Assembly (NCBI GenBank): GCA_029942065.1
Contig: JAPYTY010000016.1
Coordinates: forward strand, 1 to 15,820
Direction: 5' to 3'
Source of the DNA: Acidobacteriota bacterium
Lineage (GTDB): Bacteria > Acidobacteriota > UBA6911 > RPQK01 > JADFOI01
DNA length: 15,820 nucleotides
Shown here: positions 7,022-13,143 of the stretch, piece by piece
Layout: the number at the start of each line of letters is the position of its first letter
How positions within the stretch are numbered: position 1 is the stretch's first letter
The notes under the pieces: generated by a model
What the model was told of the DNA's origin: nothing
Seen by the model: the letters and a program-made list of their open reading frames with translations, nothing else
Database searches by the model: none
Position numbers and translations under genes: made by a program

Positions 7022-8203
7022 CTAGCCACCTTCCAGGAGAATCTCGGCGTCCGAGGGCATATTGAGTTTGAGTTCGCCGTCGGGGTTTGCGACATCAATT
7101 TTGATGCGGTAGACCAGCTTGATGCGCTCCTCCAGGGTTTGAATCTGCTTGGGCGTGAACTCCGCTTCGGAGGCGATAAAGGAGATGCGGCCCTGGTAGA
7201 TCTTGCCGGGGTAGGAGTCGGTGGTGACCCGGACCGGGGAGTCCAGCTTGACGCGGCCCAGATCCTGTTCGTTGATATAGCCGCGCAGCCAGGGGTGCTC
7301 GACGTCTCCGATCTCGACCACCGTGGCGCCGCCGGCCAGCACCTCACCCGGTTCGGCCGCTTTGACCAGAACGACGCCGTCGCTGGGAGATCGCATCACC
7401 ATGTCATCGAGCTGGGCGTCGATCACGGCCACCTGAGTGCGGGCGCTTTCGATGTCGGCCCGGGCCGTCTGGATTGACTGCTCGGATCTCTGGACATCCA
7501 GATGCTGGGTTTGGGCCAGCTTTAATCCCGCCTGGGCGCGCTCGACCTGGGCCCGGGCGGCGTCAATCGTTTCGTGACGGGGACCCTCAACCAGCAGATC
7601 CATGCGTTGGCGGGCCTGTCGGACCGAGGCGGCAGCCGCCGCGGATGTGCTTTTGAACTGATCGTGCTGAGCAGTGGAGATGTCCTGGTCGGCATAAAGG
7701 GTCTGGGCCCGTTCCCAGTCCAGGCGCGCTCTTTCCGCCTCGCTGCCGACCCGCTGGAGGGCAGCCCGGGCTTCCTCGATTTCCTGATCCCGGGTGCCGG
7801 AGAGGAGCAGATCCAGCTGGGCCCGGGCCTGCTTCACCTCGGCCTCTCGTTGTTCGATCTGTGCTTCCATCCGGGAGATCTGAAAGGCGAGTGCGGCCTC
7901 CAGTTCGAGCAGACGGGAGCTGGAGGCGGCCAGACCGGCCTCGGCCTGGTCTCGCTGGCGCAGGATCTGGTCGTTGTCCTGAGTGGCCAGGGTCATGCCT
8001 TTGGTGACCGTGTCGCCTTCCTCGACGGTCAGCTCGATCAGTTTGCCGGGAAGCCGGAAGGCCATATTGATGGTTCGCAGTTCGATGTTGCCGGAGAGGA
8101 AAATGTTCGAGGAGGGCCCATTGCGGGTGGGGTCCAGCCCGAAGTAGAGGGCCAGGCCCAGAATAATGAGGAGGACCAGGATGGGGAGAATTTTTCGTTT
8201 CAT
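7022..8203 (-). CDS. ybhG: HlyD-family periplasmic adaptor, YbhG-like
   Basis: This membrane fusion protein (393 aa) links the inner-membrane permeases to the outer-membrane channel. An N-terminal anchor helix covers about residues 4-23. The first lipoyl/barrel half contains FRLPGKLIELTVEEGDTV (about 49-66). A long alpha-helical hairpin rich in Ala, Gln, Arg and Glu (about 78-265) is predicted as coiled coil. The second lipoyl half is MRSPSDGVVLVKAAEPGEVL, and the beta-barrel segment contains SFIASEAEFTPKQIQTLEER, wording I associate with YbhG. Its ATG shares a base with the TolC-like stop (TAATG), so the two are co-translated. The stop is TAG. Two repeats follow before the ATPase genes. Confidence 0.94.
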   Translation of the reverse strand: MKRKILPILVLLIILGLALYFGLDPTRNGPSSNIFLSGNIELRTINMAFRLPGKLIELTVEEGDTVTKGMTLATQDNDQILRQRDQAEAGLAASSSRLLELEAALAFQISRMEAQIEQREAEVKQARAQLDLLLSGTRDQEIEEARAALQRVGSEAERARLDWERAQTLYADQDISTAQHDQFKSTSAAAAASVRQARQRMDLLVEGPRHETIDAARAQVERAQAGLKLAQTQHLDVQRSEQSIQTARADIESARTQVAVIDAQLDDMVMRSPSDGVVLVKAAEPGEVLAGGATVVEIGDVEHPWLRGYINEQDLGRVKLDSPVRVTTDSYPGKIYQGRISFIASEAEFTPKQIQTLEERIKLVYRIKIDVANPDGELKLNMPSDAEILLEGG

Positions 8204-9552
8204 TACAGCATGCTCCGGATGGTTCCCATGGCCTCGCCCATGTTGATCCGCTGGAGGTTGTAGTTAAAGAGGGCCTCGATGTGGTTGTCGCGGGCACGCT
8301 CCAGGCGATTCTGGGCATCGGTGACCTCCAGGCTGTTGGTGATGCCCGCCCGGTAACGACGCCGGGCCTGCTCGAGTTCCTGCTCGGCCAGCTGGAGGCC
8401 GGCGGCAGCCGACTGGATCTGCTGCCGGGTGACCTCCAGGCCATCGAGGGCCAGGCGAACCTCCAGCTCGATTTGCTGTTGCAGATCCCGGGTCTGGATC
8501 TGCTGCTGTCGCAGCCGGGATCTGCTCTGGGCCTGACTGGCCTGTTGGCGGCCTCCGTCAAAAAGAGGCAGGCGGAGGGAAACCCCCAGACTCCAGGTTG
8601 CAAAGGAGTCGTTGAGGTGTTTTCCAATGGTGCCGTAGTCTGCAAATCCTGAAAGGGAAGGCATCCGGTCCAGGCCCGTGGCCCGGAAGCCGAGATCGGC
8701 CTCTTCTTCTTTCTGGAGCTGGACCTGCAGATCGGATCGGGATTGAAGGGCCAGCGCTGTGGCCTGGGATACCTCGGTCACCGGGACGGGAAGAAACTCG
8801 AGTGTCTCGGTCAGAAGGAGGTGATCCTCGAGATTGGCGCCGATTTGCCGGAGCAGGATCAGCAGCGCCTGGGCGTGCTGCTGCCGGGCCGCCAGGCGGA
8901 GGTGTTCCTGATTGGAGAGCTGTACCCGGGCACGAGTGACCTCGATTCCGGTTCCGGTGCCGGCGTCTTGCTGGTTTTCGGCCAGTTCGAGCAGGGCTTC
9001 GGACAGCTCGACATTGGCGGTGGCCGTCTCCAGACGGGCCTGCTGGCGCAGGGCCGTTACGTAGGAGCGGGCCACCTGGGCGGCGGTCCGGTCCTGGGTG
9101 CTGGAGCTCTCGGTCCGGGCTGCAGAAACCGCCACTTTGGAGGCCTGGTAGCGGCGCCAGGCGCCCAGGTTGACGATAGATTGGGTGACGGTGGCCCGAG
9201 CGTCAAAGATGGGAAAGGGCCCCACCTTCTCGGGTGGGCGGAACAGCCCTGAAGGCTGGAGGCCGGAGGCTGCCAGATTGCGCACCATGCCTTGCTCGAC
9301 CATCGAACCCTCCAGATTGGGCAGCAGCGGGGCCCGGGAGGTACGGGAGCGGGCCTGGACCTCGCGGATCAGCTCCTCGGCTGTTTGAACGGCCGAGTTG
9401 CCTTCCTCGGAGAGGGCCATCTCGACGGCTTGCTTGAGACTCAGCCGCAGCTCGGCAGCTGTGACCCAGGTGGTGGAGAGGACTCCGGTCAGGAGAAGGG
9501 CCAGCGTCAAGCCGAGCAGGATTCGATGTTCAGTTTGCAGTCGGATGCCCAT
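8203..9552 (-). CDS. TolC-family outer-membrane efflux channel
   Basis: This is the outer-membrane duct of the tripartite exporter (449 aa, usual for the family). A signal peptide covers about residues 1-33, with a hydrophobic core LLGLTLALLLTGVLS and likely cleavage after VTAA. Two outer-membrane efflux repeats follow, rich in long helices with heptad-like Ala/Leu/Gln. The C-terminal motif YRAGITNSLEVTDAQNRL is typical of the second repeat. The gene starts 4 bp after the TetR stop and ends overlapping the adaptor start by one base. E. coli ybhGFSR lacks its own channel gene and is thought to use TolC, so this operon encodes a dedicated one. Confidence 0.94.
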   Translation of the reverse strand: MGIRLQTEHRILLGLTLALLLTGVLSTTWVTAAELRLSLKQAVEMALSEEGNSAVQTAEELIREVQARSRTSRAPLLPNLEGSMVEQGMVRNLAASGLQPSGLFRPPEKVGPFPIFDARATVTQSIVNLGAWRRYQASKVAVSAARTESSSTQDRTAAQVARSYVTALRQQARLETATANVELSEALLELAENQQDAGTGTGIEVTRARVQLSNQEHLRLAARQQHAQALLILLRQIGANLEDHLLLTETLEFLPVPVTEVSQATALALQSRSDLQVQLQKEEEADLGFRATGLDRMPSLSGFADYGTIGKHLNDSFATWSLGVSLRLPLFDGGRQQASQAQSRSRLRQQQIQTRDLQQQIELEVRLALDGLEVTRQQIQSAAAGLQLAEQELEQARRRYRAGITNSLEVTDAQNRLERARDNHIEALFNYNLQRINMGEAMGTIRSML

Positions 9553-9556
9553 ACTT

Positions 9557-10186
9557 TCAGGACTCCAGTGAGTGGTATCTCGCTCTTCCCTGGTCGGTCA
9601 AGATGCCCTGGAATACCACCAGGTTGATGTTGGTAAAAGCTTGAGTGGCGGACAGAGGAAGCCGGGACAAGGTTTCCGGATTGATGATGTTCAGGATCAG
9701 AGTCGAGAACAATAAAACCAGAAATTCGGCGGCAACCTCTTTTCGAAGGAAGCCTTTTGAGATTCCCTCATCGATGAGCGCTCCCAGGTATTTTTTGATG
9801 GATCGGCTTCTGCGGCGATCCAGTTCCTGCCAGAGGTCGGGTGCATGACGCTGGATGTCTCTCAGGAAGATGGGACTGAACCGGGGAAGTTCCGAGGCAA
9901 CGAAGCCCAGAACCTGCTCCAGTTTCTCGGAAAAGCCCAGTTTTTTGTTCTGGACGATGCGGTCCAACCCTTCCGTGATCCTGAGGTTGATTCCCAGCAG
10001 GGCCTCCTGCAGCAGATCCCTCTTGGCGGGGAAATGCTGGTAGAGGGTTTTCTTGCTCATTCCCAGGTCGTGAGCGATCTCGTCCATGGTGACCTTGGTG
10101 AACCCTTGGGCGAAGAAGCTCTCTCGAGCCGTCTCGAGGATGCGATTTCGGGTTTCGGGTGGTGGTGGTGCCGTTGCTGTTGTCAT
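9557..10186 (-). CDS. TetR-family repressor of the exporter operon
   Basis: This transcription factor (209 aa) probably represses its own operon. The TetR N-terminal DNA-binding domain spans about residues 12-60, with the helix-turn-helix MDEIAHDLGMSKKTLYQHF (about 34-52). The C-terminal ligand-binding domain is all-helical and divergent, so the inducer cannot be inferred. It is the first gene of the operon, followed after 4 bp by the channel gene, an arrangement like cecR upstream of ybhGFSR in E. coli. An inverted repeat overlapping the promoter directly upstream is the obvious operator. It ends in TGA; the ATG has only a weak Shine-Dalgarno (TAGG). Confidence 0.94.
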   Translation of the reverse strand: MTTATAPPPPETRNRILETARESFFAQGFTKVTMDEIAHDLGMSKKTLYQHFPAKRDLLQEALLGINLRITEGLDRIVQNKKLGFSEKLEQVLGFVASELPRFSPIFLRDIQRHAPDLWQELDRRRSRSIKKYLGALIDEGISKGFLRKEVAAEFLVLLFSTLILNIINPETLSRLPLSATQAFTNINLVVFQGILTDQGRARYHSLES

Positions 10187-10199
10187 TTTGGATACCTAA

Positions 10200-10225
10200 G
10201 AAACTATAATAGTATTATTAGTTTC
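10200..10225. promoter_or_regulatory. Likely TetR operator
   Basis: The inverted repeat GAAACTA-N12-TAGTTTC has perfect 7-bp arms and an AT-rich centre, 26 bp in total. It covers the -10 element and much of the spacer of the operon promoter. Size, symmetry and position fit a TetR-family binding site. Assignment to the adjacent repressor is an inference from position. Confidence 0.75.
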
Positions 10226-10234
10226 CAGGGTCAA
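10206..10234 (-). promoter_or_regulatory. Promoter of the tetR-tolC-ybhGFSR operon
   Basis: On the minus strand TTGACC (-35, at 10229-10234) and TATTAT (-10, at 10206-10211) are separated by exactly 17 bp, close to a sigma-70 consensus. The expected start site is near 10199, giving a leader of about 13 bases before the repressor ATG. Confidence 0.8.
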
Positions 10235-10266
10235 GGGGGTGGGGCCACGGAGGAAGAGGGAAAAAT

Positions 10267-10333
10267 TTCACCACAGAGACACAGAGACACAGAGACACAG
10301 AGAAGATAATTTCACCACAAAGGCACAAAGAAG
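10267..10333 (+). repeat. CCACAGAGACACAGAG-type dispersed repeat, copy 2
   Basis: TTCACCACAGAG is followed by repeated ACACAGAG units and then TTTCACCACAAAGGCACAAAG. It resembles the copy at 2194-2242 but has two extra ACACAGAG units, as expected from slippage. Same orientation as the other copy. Confidence 0.78.
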
Positions 10334-10337
10334 AGAA

Positions 10338-10366
10338 CTGAGTCAGGGCGGGACGCCCTGACTCAG
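10338..10366 (-). terminator. Probable intrinsic terminator of the M48 peptidase gene
   Basis: A perfect 13-bp stem, CTGAGTCAGGGCG paired with CGCCCTGACTCAG around a 3-base loop, lies about 55 bases past the M48 stop. On the minus strand it is followed by TTCTCTTCTTTG, a T-rich but interrupted tail. It would insulate the exporter promoter downstream. Its GGGCG/CGCCC core resembles family D, so it may also be a repeat copy. Confidence 0.6.
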
Positions 10367-10372
10367 ACTCTG

Positions 10373-10389
10373 TCGCTCCTTCGGAGCGA
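10373..10389. repeat. Family D second-hairpin copy
   Basis: TCGCTCC-ttc-GGAGCGA, a 7-bp stem with a 3-base loop. It matches the second hairpin of the family D repeat at 3640-3687 and stands next to the likely terminator. Confidence 0.6.
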
Positions 10390-10421
10390 GGTCGGACCTA
10401 AGTTTTAAGGGGTCGGAGTTT

Positions 10422-11153
10422 CTACAGCGAGAGTTTCTGGTTGAGTTTCTGGATGCGCTCGTCGATGGCGGGGTGGGTGCTGAAGAAGGTCAGCCATTCG
10501 GGAAGGCCTTCCATGGGCTTGGTTCTCTCCAAGAAGGTGATCAGCCCCATCGGGGAATAGCCGGCCCGGGAGAGCAGCTGAATGGCAAATTCGTCCGCTT
10601 CCAGTTCCGTTTTCCGGCTGATGCCGAGATTGGCCAGCTGGTCGAGCATCAGGACGCTCTTGGCAGGTCCCCGGCTGATCACCGAGAGCAGGGATTTGAG
10701 GGCTTCGCTCCGGTTTTTTTGAATCACGGCATTGCGGGTATGGCCCAGTTCGACATGGGCGATTTCATGGGCCAGAATGCCGGCCAGCTGGTCATCGGAA
10801 AGATCGGGCAGATTGATCAGGCTCCGGGTGATCAAGAGGTGGGCTCCGGGCAGGGCCATGGCGTTGATCTCGGAGGATTCGAGGCGAAAGACCTGGTACC
10901 GGTCAAAGCGCAGCTGGGCGACCCGGTGGAAGGCTTCCATGATGGTGGTTACGCGGGGGTCTTGTTCGGTTTGAACCTTCTGCTTTTCAGCGATTTCGGA
11001 AAGCCAGGATTTTCCGACCCGGGTTTCGTCTTCGGGAGTGATCGGATCGATGCCCAGGGATTTTTTGACGCCCAGCAGGCGAAAGTTTCGGGAATAAAGC
11101 AAGATCGCCACCACCACCACGATCATGAGAATTTCCCGCCAGCCTAAAACCAT
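10422..11153 (-). CDS. M48 family metallopeptidase, membrane-anchored
   Basis: This is a zinc peptidase of the Ste24/HtpX/BepA clan (243 aa). One N-terminal membrane helix (about residues 8-21, rich in Ile and Val) anchors it; there is no cleavable signal. The catalytic motif HEIAHVELGH begins at about residue 129 (zinc ligands H129 and H133, catalytic E130). The third ligand is in ELEAD (E183), and the C-terminus has the family's STHPAIDERI. There are no TPR repeats, so it is shorter than BepA and resembles small YcaL/LoiP-like quality-control peptidases. It stands alone between moaA (divergent) and the exporter operon. It ends in TAG and is followed by a likely terminator. A possible -10 TACAAT lies only 7 bases before the ATG, so its promoter is not clear. 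Confidence 0.92.
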   Translation of the reverse strand: MVLGWREILMIVVVVAILLYSRNFRLLGVKKSLGIDPITPEDETRVGKSWLSEIAEKQKVQTEQDPRVTTIMEAFHRVAQLRFDRYQVFRLESSEINAMALPGAHLLITRSLINLPDLSDDQLAGILAHEIAHVELGHTRNAVIQKNRSEALKSLLSVISRGPAKSVLMLDQLANLGISRKTELEADEFAIQLLSRAGYSPMGLITFLERTKPMEGLPEWLTFFSTHPAIDERIQKLNQKLSL

Positions 11154-11188
11154 GGGGGGTATTGTACAGGGGGGCGGTGGTGTAGGAC

Positions 11189-11208
11189 TACATCGCCCCT
11201 ACAGGGCT
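11189..11208 (-). repeat. Family D short hairpin copy
   Basis: ACATCGCCCCTACAGGGCTC nearly matches the copy at 3595-3613. Here it lies about 35 bases upstream of the M48 start, too far to act as its ribosome-binding site. Confidence 0.6.
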
Positions 11209-11232
11209 CCTTTCTGCATCAACTCAACTTGT

Positions 11233-11267
11233 ACCCAGGGCTATTACACGTCGCCCCTTCGGGGCTC
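11233..11267 (-). repeat. Family D repeat, eroded double hairpin
   Basis: ACCCAGGGCTATTACACGTC followed by GCCCC-ttc-GGGGC. It matches 3640-3687 with the first hairpin reduced to one arm. GCTCC/GGAGC in that copy is GCCCC/GGGGC here, a paired change that keeps the second stem. Confidence 0.65.
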
Positions 11268-11268
11268 A

Positions 11269-11294
11269 GGCCGTTCGTAGAGCGGCCGGTACAA
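11269..11294 (-). repeat. REP-like repeat, family A, copy 4
   Basis: GGCCGTTCGTAGAGCGGCC followed by GGTACAA. It is diverged from the other family A copies and lacks the TCCGGA end. It lies in the divergent space between the M48 and moaA genes. Confidence 0.6.
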
Positions 11295-11310
11295 GATTGT
11301 GGTGCAGCCA

Positions 11311-11347
11311 CCGGAATCGGCGCCTGAGGCGCCTCCCACATTCCGGA
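11311..11347 (-). repeat. REP-like repeat, family C, copy 4 (complete)
   Basis: A complete unit with outer stem CCGGAAT/ATTCCGG and inner stem GGCGCC-tga-GGCGCC. It ends 24 bases before the moaA start codon, so the moaA promoter must lie within or upstream of the repeats, or start very close to the gene. Confidence 0.83.
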
Positions 11348-11371
11348 GGATTCGGGTTATACTGGGGGGCC

Positions 11372-12382
11372 ATGACGAAGAGTTTGACCGATCAACTCAA
11401 TCGGCCCCTCCACGATCTTCGCATCTCGGTGACCGACCGCTGCAACTTTCGCTGTGGCTACTGCATGCCGACCGAGATGTTCGGTCATGACCACCATTTT
11501 CTGGGGCGGGAGGAGTTGCTCAATTTCGAGGAGATCGAGCGCCTGGTGCGGATCTTTGTCGAGCACGGCGTCAAAAAAATTCGGCTGACCGGCGGAGAGC
11601 CTCTGCTGCGCAAGGAGCTGGAGAACCTGATCCGGTTGCTGGCCGCCATCCCCGAGATCGATGTGACGCTGACCACCAATGGCACTTTTCTGGACGATCA
11701 GGCCAAGCGATTGAAGGAGGCGGGACTCAAGCGCATCACCGTGAGCCTGGATTCGCTCGATGAGGTAACCTTTGCCGCCATGAACGACGTCAAGTTCCCG
11801 CTGCAGGGGGTGCTCGACGGCATTGATGCCGCCGAGGCCGCGGGTCTGTCTTCGATCAAGATCAATATGGTGGTCAAGCGCGGCATCAACGACACCAGCA
11901 TTCTGCCCATGGCCCGCTACTTCCGTGAGAAGGGGCACACTCTGCGGTTCATCGAGTTCATGGATGTGGGGAACACCAACGGGTGGGGTCTGGAGGAGGT
12001 GGTGCCGTCTTCCGAGATCCTGAAAACCATCCATGCCGAATTGCCTCTGGAGCCTGTCGAGCCCGGCTATCGAGGCGAGGTGGCCAAACGATGGCGATAC
12101 AAGGATGGAAGCGGGGAGATCGGTCTGGTTTCCTCGGTGACCCAGCCTTTTTGCGGTGATTGTTCCCGGGCCCGACTCTCGGCTGACGGGATTCTTTACA
12201 CCTGCCTGTTCACTTCAGCCGGGTATAACCTTCGAGGGCTGCTGCGCGGCGGATCCAGTGATGAGGAGGTCTCCCTGATTCTGACTTCCCTGTGGGAGGC
12301 CCGCAAGGATCGATACTCGGAGATCCGCTCCTCGGATACCGTCAACCTTCCAAAGGTTGAGATGTCGTATATCGGGGGGTAG
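11372..12382 (+). CDS. moaA: GTP 3',8-cyclase MoaA (molybdenum cofactor synthesis)
   Basis: This radical SAM enzyme converts GTP to 3',8-cyclo-7,8-dihydro-GTP, the first step of molybdopterin synthesis, together with MoaC. It has 336 aa, the usual length. The radical SAM cluster motif CNFRCGYC provides C24, C28 and C31. TGGEPLLR (about 73-80) is the SAM-binding GGE motif. The second cluster motif CGDCSRARLSADGILYTC provides C261, C264 and C278. The protein ends in SYIGG, the conserved GG tail needed for activity, so the TAG at 12380-12382 is a true stop. I chose the ATG at 11372 after a G-rich tract because the family starts just before this point. A TATACT at 11358-11363 is too close to the ATG for a normal leader. 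No other moa genes are in the window. Confidence 0.97.
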   Translation: MTKSLTDQLNRPLHDLRISVTDRCNFRCGYCMPTEMFGHDHHFLGREELLNFEEIERLVRIFVEHGVKKIRLTGGEPLLRKELENLIRLLAAIPEIDVTLTTNGTFLDDQAKRLKEAGLKRITVSLDSLDEVTFAAMNDVKFPLQGVLDGIDAAEAAGLSSIKINMVVKRGINDTSILPMARYFREKGHTLRFIEFMDVGNTNGWGLEEVVPSSEILKTIHAELPLEPVEPGYRGEVAKRWRYKDGSGEIGLVSSVTQPFCGDCSRARLSADGILYTCLFTSAGYNLRGLLRGGSSDEEVSLILTSLWEARKDRYSEIRSSDTVNLPKVEMSYIGG

Positions 12383-12401
12383 GGGCGTTCGTTTGTTCGT
12401 C

Positions 12402-12438
12402 CCGGAATCGGCGCCTGAGGCGCCTCCTACACTCCGGA
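12402..12438 (-). repeat. REP-like repeat, family C, copy 5 (complete)
   Basis: CCGGAAT outer arm, GGCGCC-tga-GGCGCC inner stem, and a tail CCTACACTCCGGA with two differences from the common form. It lies 20 bases past the moaA stop in a convergent gene gap, a typical REP position. Its last bases are shared with the family A copy that follows. Confidence 0.82.
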
Positions 12439-12464
12439 TGCCGCTCACAGAGCGACCGCTACAA
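12433..12464 (-). repeat. REP-like repeat, family A, copy 5
   Basis: TCCGGATGCCGCT-cacag-AGCGACC followed by GCTACAA. It shares TCCGGA with the end of the preceding family C copy, so the two are joined end to end and may move or spread as a composite. Confidence 0.75.
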
Positions 12465-12507
12465 CGCGCCTACATCACCATCCCGGATATTGCTTCTGGT
12501 TGAAATT

Positions 12508-13014
12508 TTATTTGGCGGCGGGGAGGGGGAAGGCTCGGGCCAGGAAGGAATGCTCGAAGGGAGTTTCGAACTCATCTGATCGAAGACGACCCAGGGTCTG
12601 AACGGAAGTTTGAAAGACGGGGGTCTCAGCCGAGACGGTTCCCGACTCGATAAGTTCCCGAAACTTGAGCTGCGCGACGGCCTGGATCTCTCCCTGCGGG
12701 TTGCGGAAGTAGAGGATCCCGCCTTTGAGTCCGTCCAGTCCGTGCAGGGAGCGGAGGCTTTTGAACTTTCGAACCAGGCTGTCGATCGAACAACCCGAGA
12801 TGCCTTCCGGGCAGTGGGCGGCCACCACCACGAAACGGTTCGAGAAAATTTCAAAGGCGCCCTGGACGGAGGCTTCGTGGGAGACCCACTGGGACATGAA
12901 GGGCTCCAGGCCCTGACGAATGATTTGCTCCCGGTCCGGGTCGAACTCCTGCTCAAAGGGGTAAATCCAGACTCGGGCGTCATCAGGCAGGTCGGCAAAA
13001 GCGTCTAATTTCAT
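12508..13014 (-). CDS. Conserved protein of unknown function with SGCSIDS motif
   Basis: This small soluble protein (168 aa) has no signal peptide or membrane segment. It contains PDDARVWIYPFEQEFD near the start, then a central NRFVVVAAHCPEGISGCSID (about 58-77), and ends with a short E-HSFLARAFPL segment. I recognise this pattern from a family common in Bacteroidota, often labelled ABC transporter ATPase. No Walker A, Walker B or ABC signature is present, so that label does not fit. The invariant-looking Cys and Asp in SGCSID suggest a binding or catalytic site, but no activity is known to me. The ATG at 13014 lies 129 bp from the divergent YjbQ-like gene. It ends in TAA, convergent with moaA. 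Confidence 0.82.
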   Translation of the reverse strand: MKLDAFADLPDDARVWIYPFEQEFDPDREQIIRQGLEPFMSQWVSHEASVQGAFEIFSNRFVVVAAHCPEGISGCSIDSLVRKFKSLRSLHGLDGLKGGILYFRNPQGEIQAVAQLKFRELIESGTVSAETPVFQTSVQTLGRLRSDEFETPFEHSFLARAFPLPAAK

Positions 13015-13143
13015 CCTGTAACATTTTATATCATAAAGTCTCGAAGTTCGGGGATTTGAAGAGGCGGCCCTCTCTGGCGTTGTTCAGGCCAGGCTGGTAT
13101 AAGTCTTCTGATAACTGCTAATATTGAAGTCTGAAAGGGACCT

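Noticed and set aside
9222..9239. Hairpin CCCACC-ttctc-GGGTGG inside the channel gene
   Set aside because: It lies in coding sequence with no T-run and no copies elsewhere; probably incidental.
11335..11363. Standard promoter for moaA using TATACT at 11358
   Set aside because: No -35 at suitable spacing, and the start site would fall at or next to the ATG at 11372. I could not support it.
12508..13014. ABC transporter ATPase label for the SGCSID protein
   Set aside because: There is no Walker A, Walker B, Q-loop or signature motif, and 168 residues is too short.
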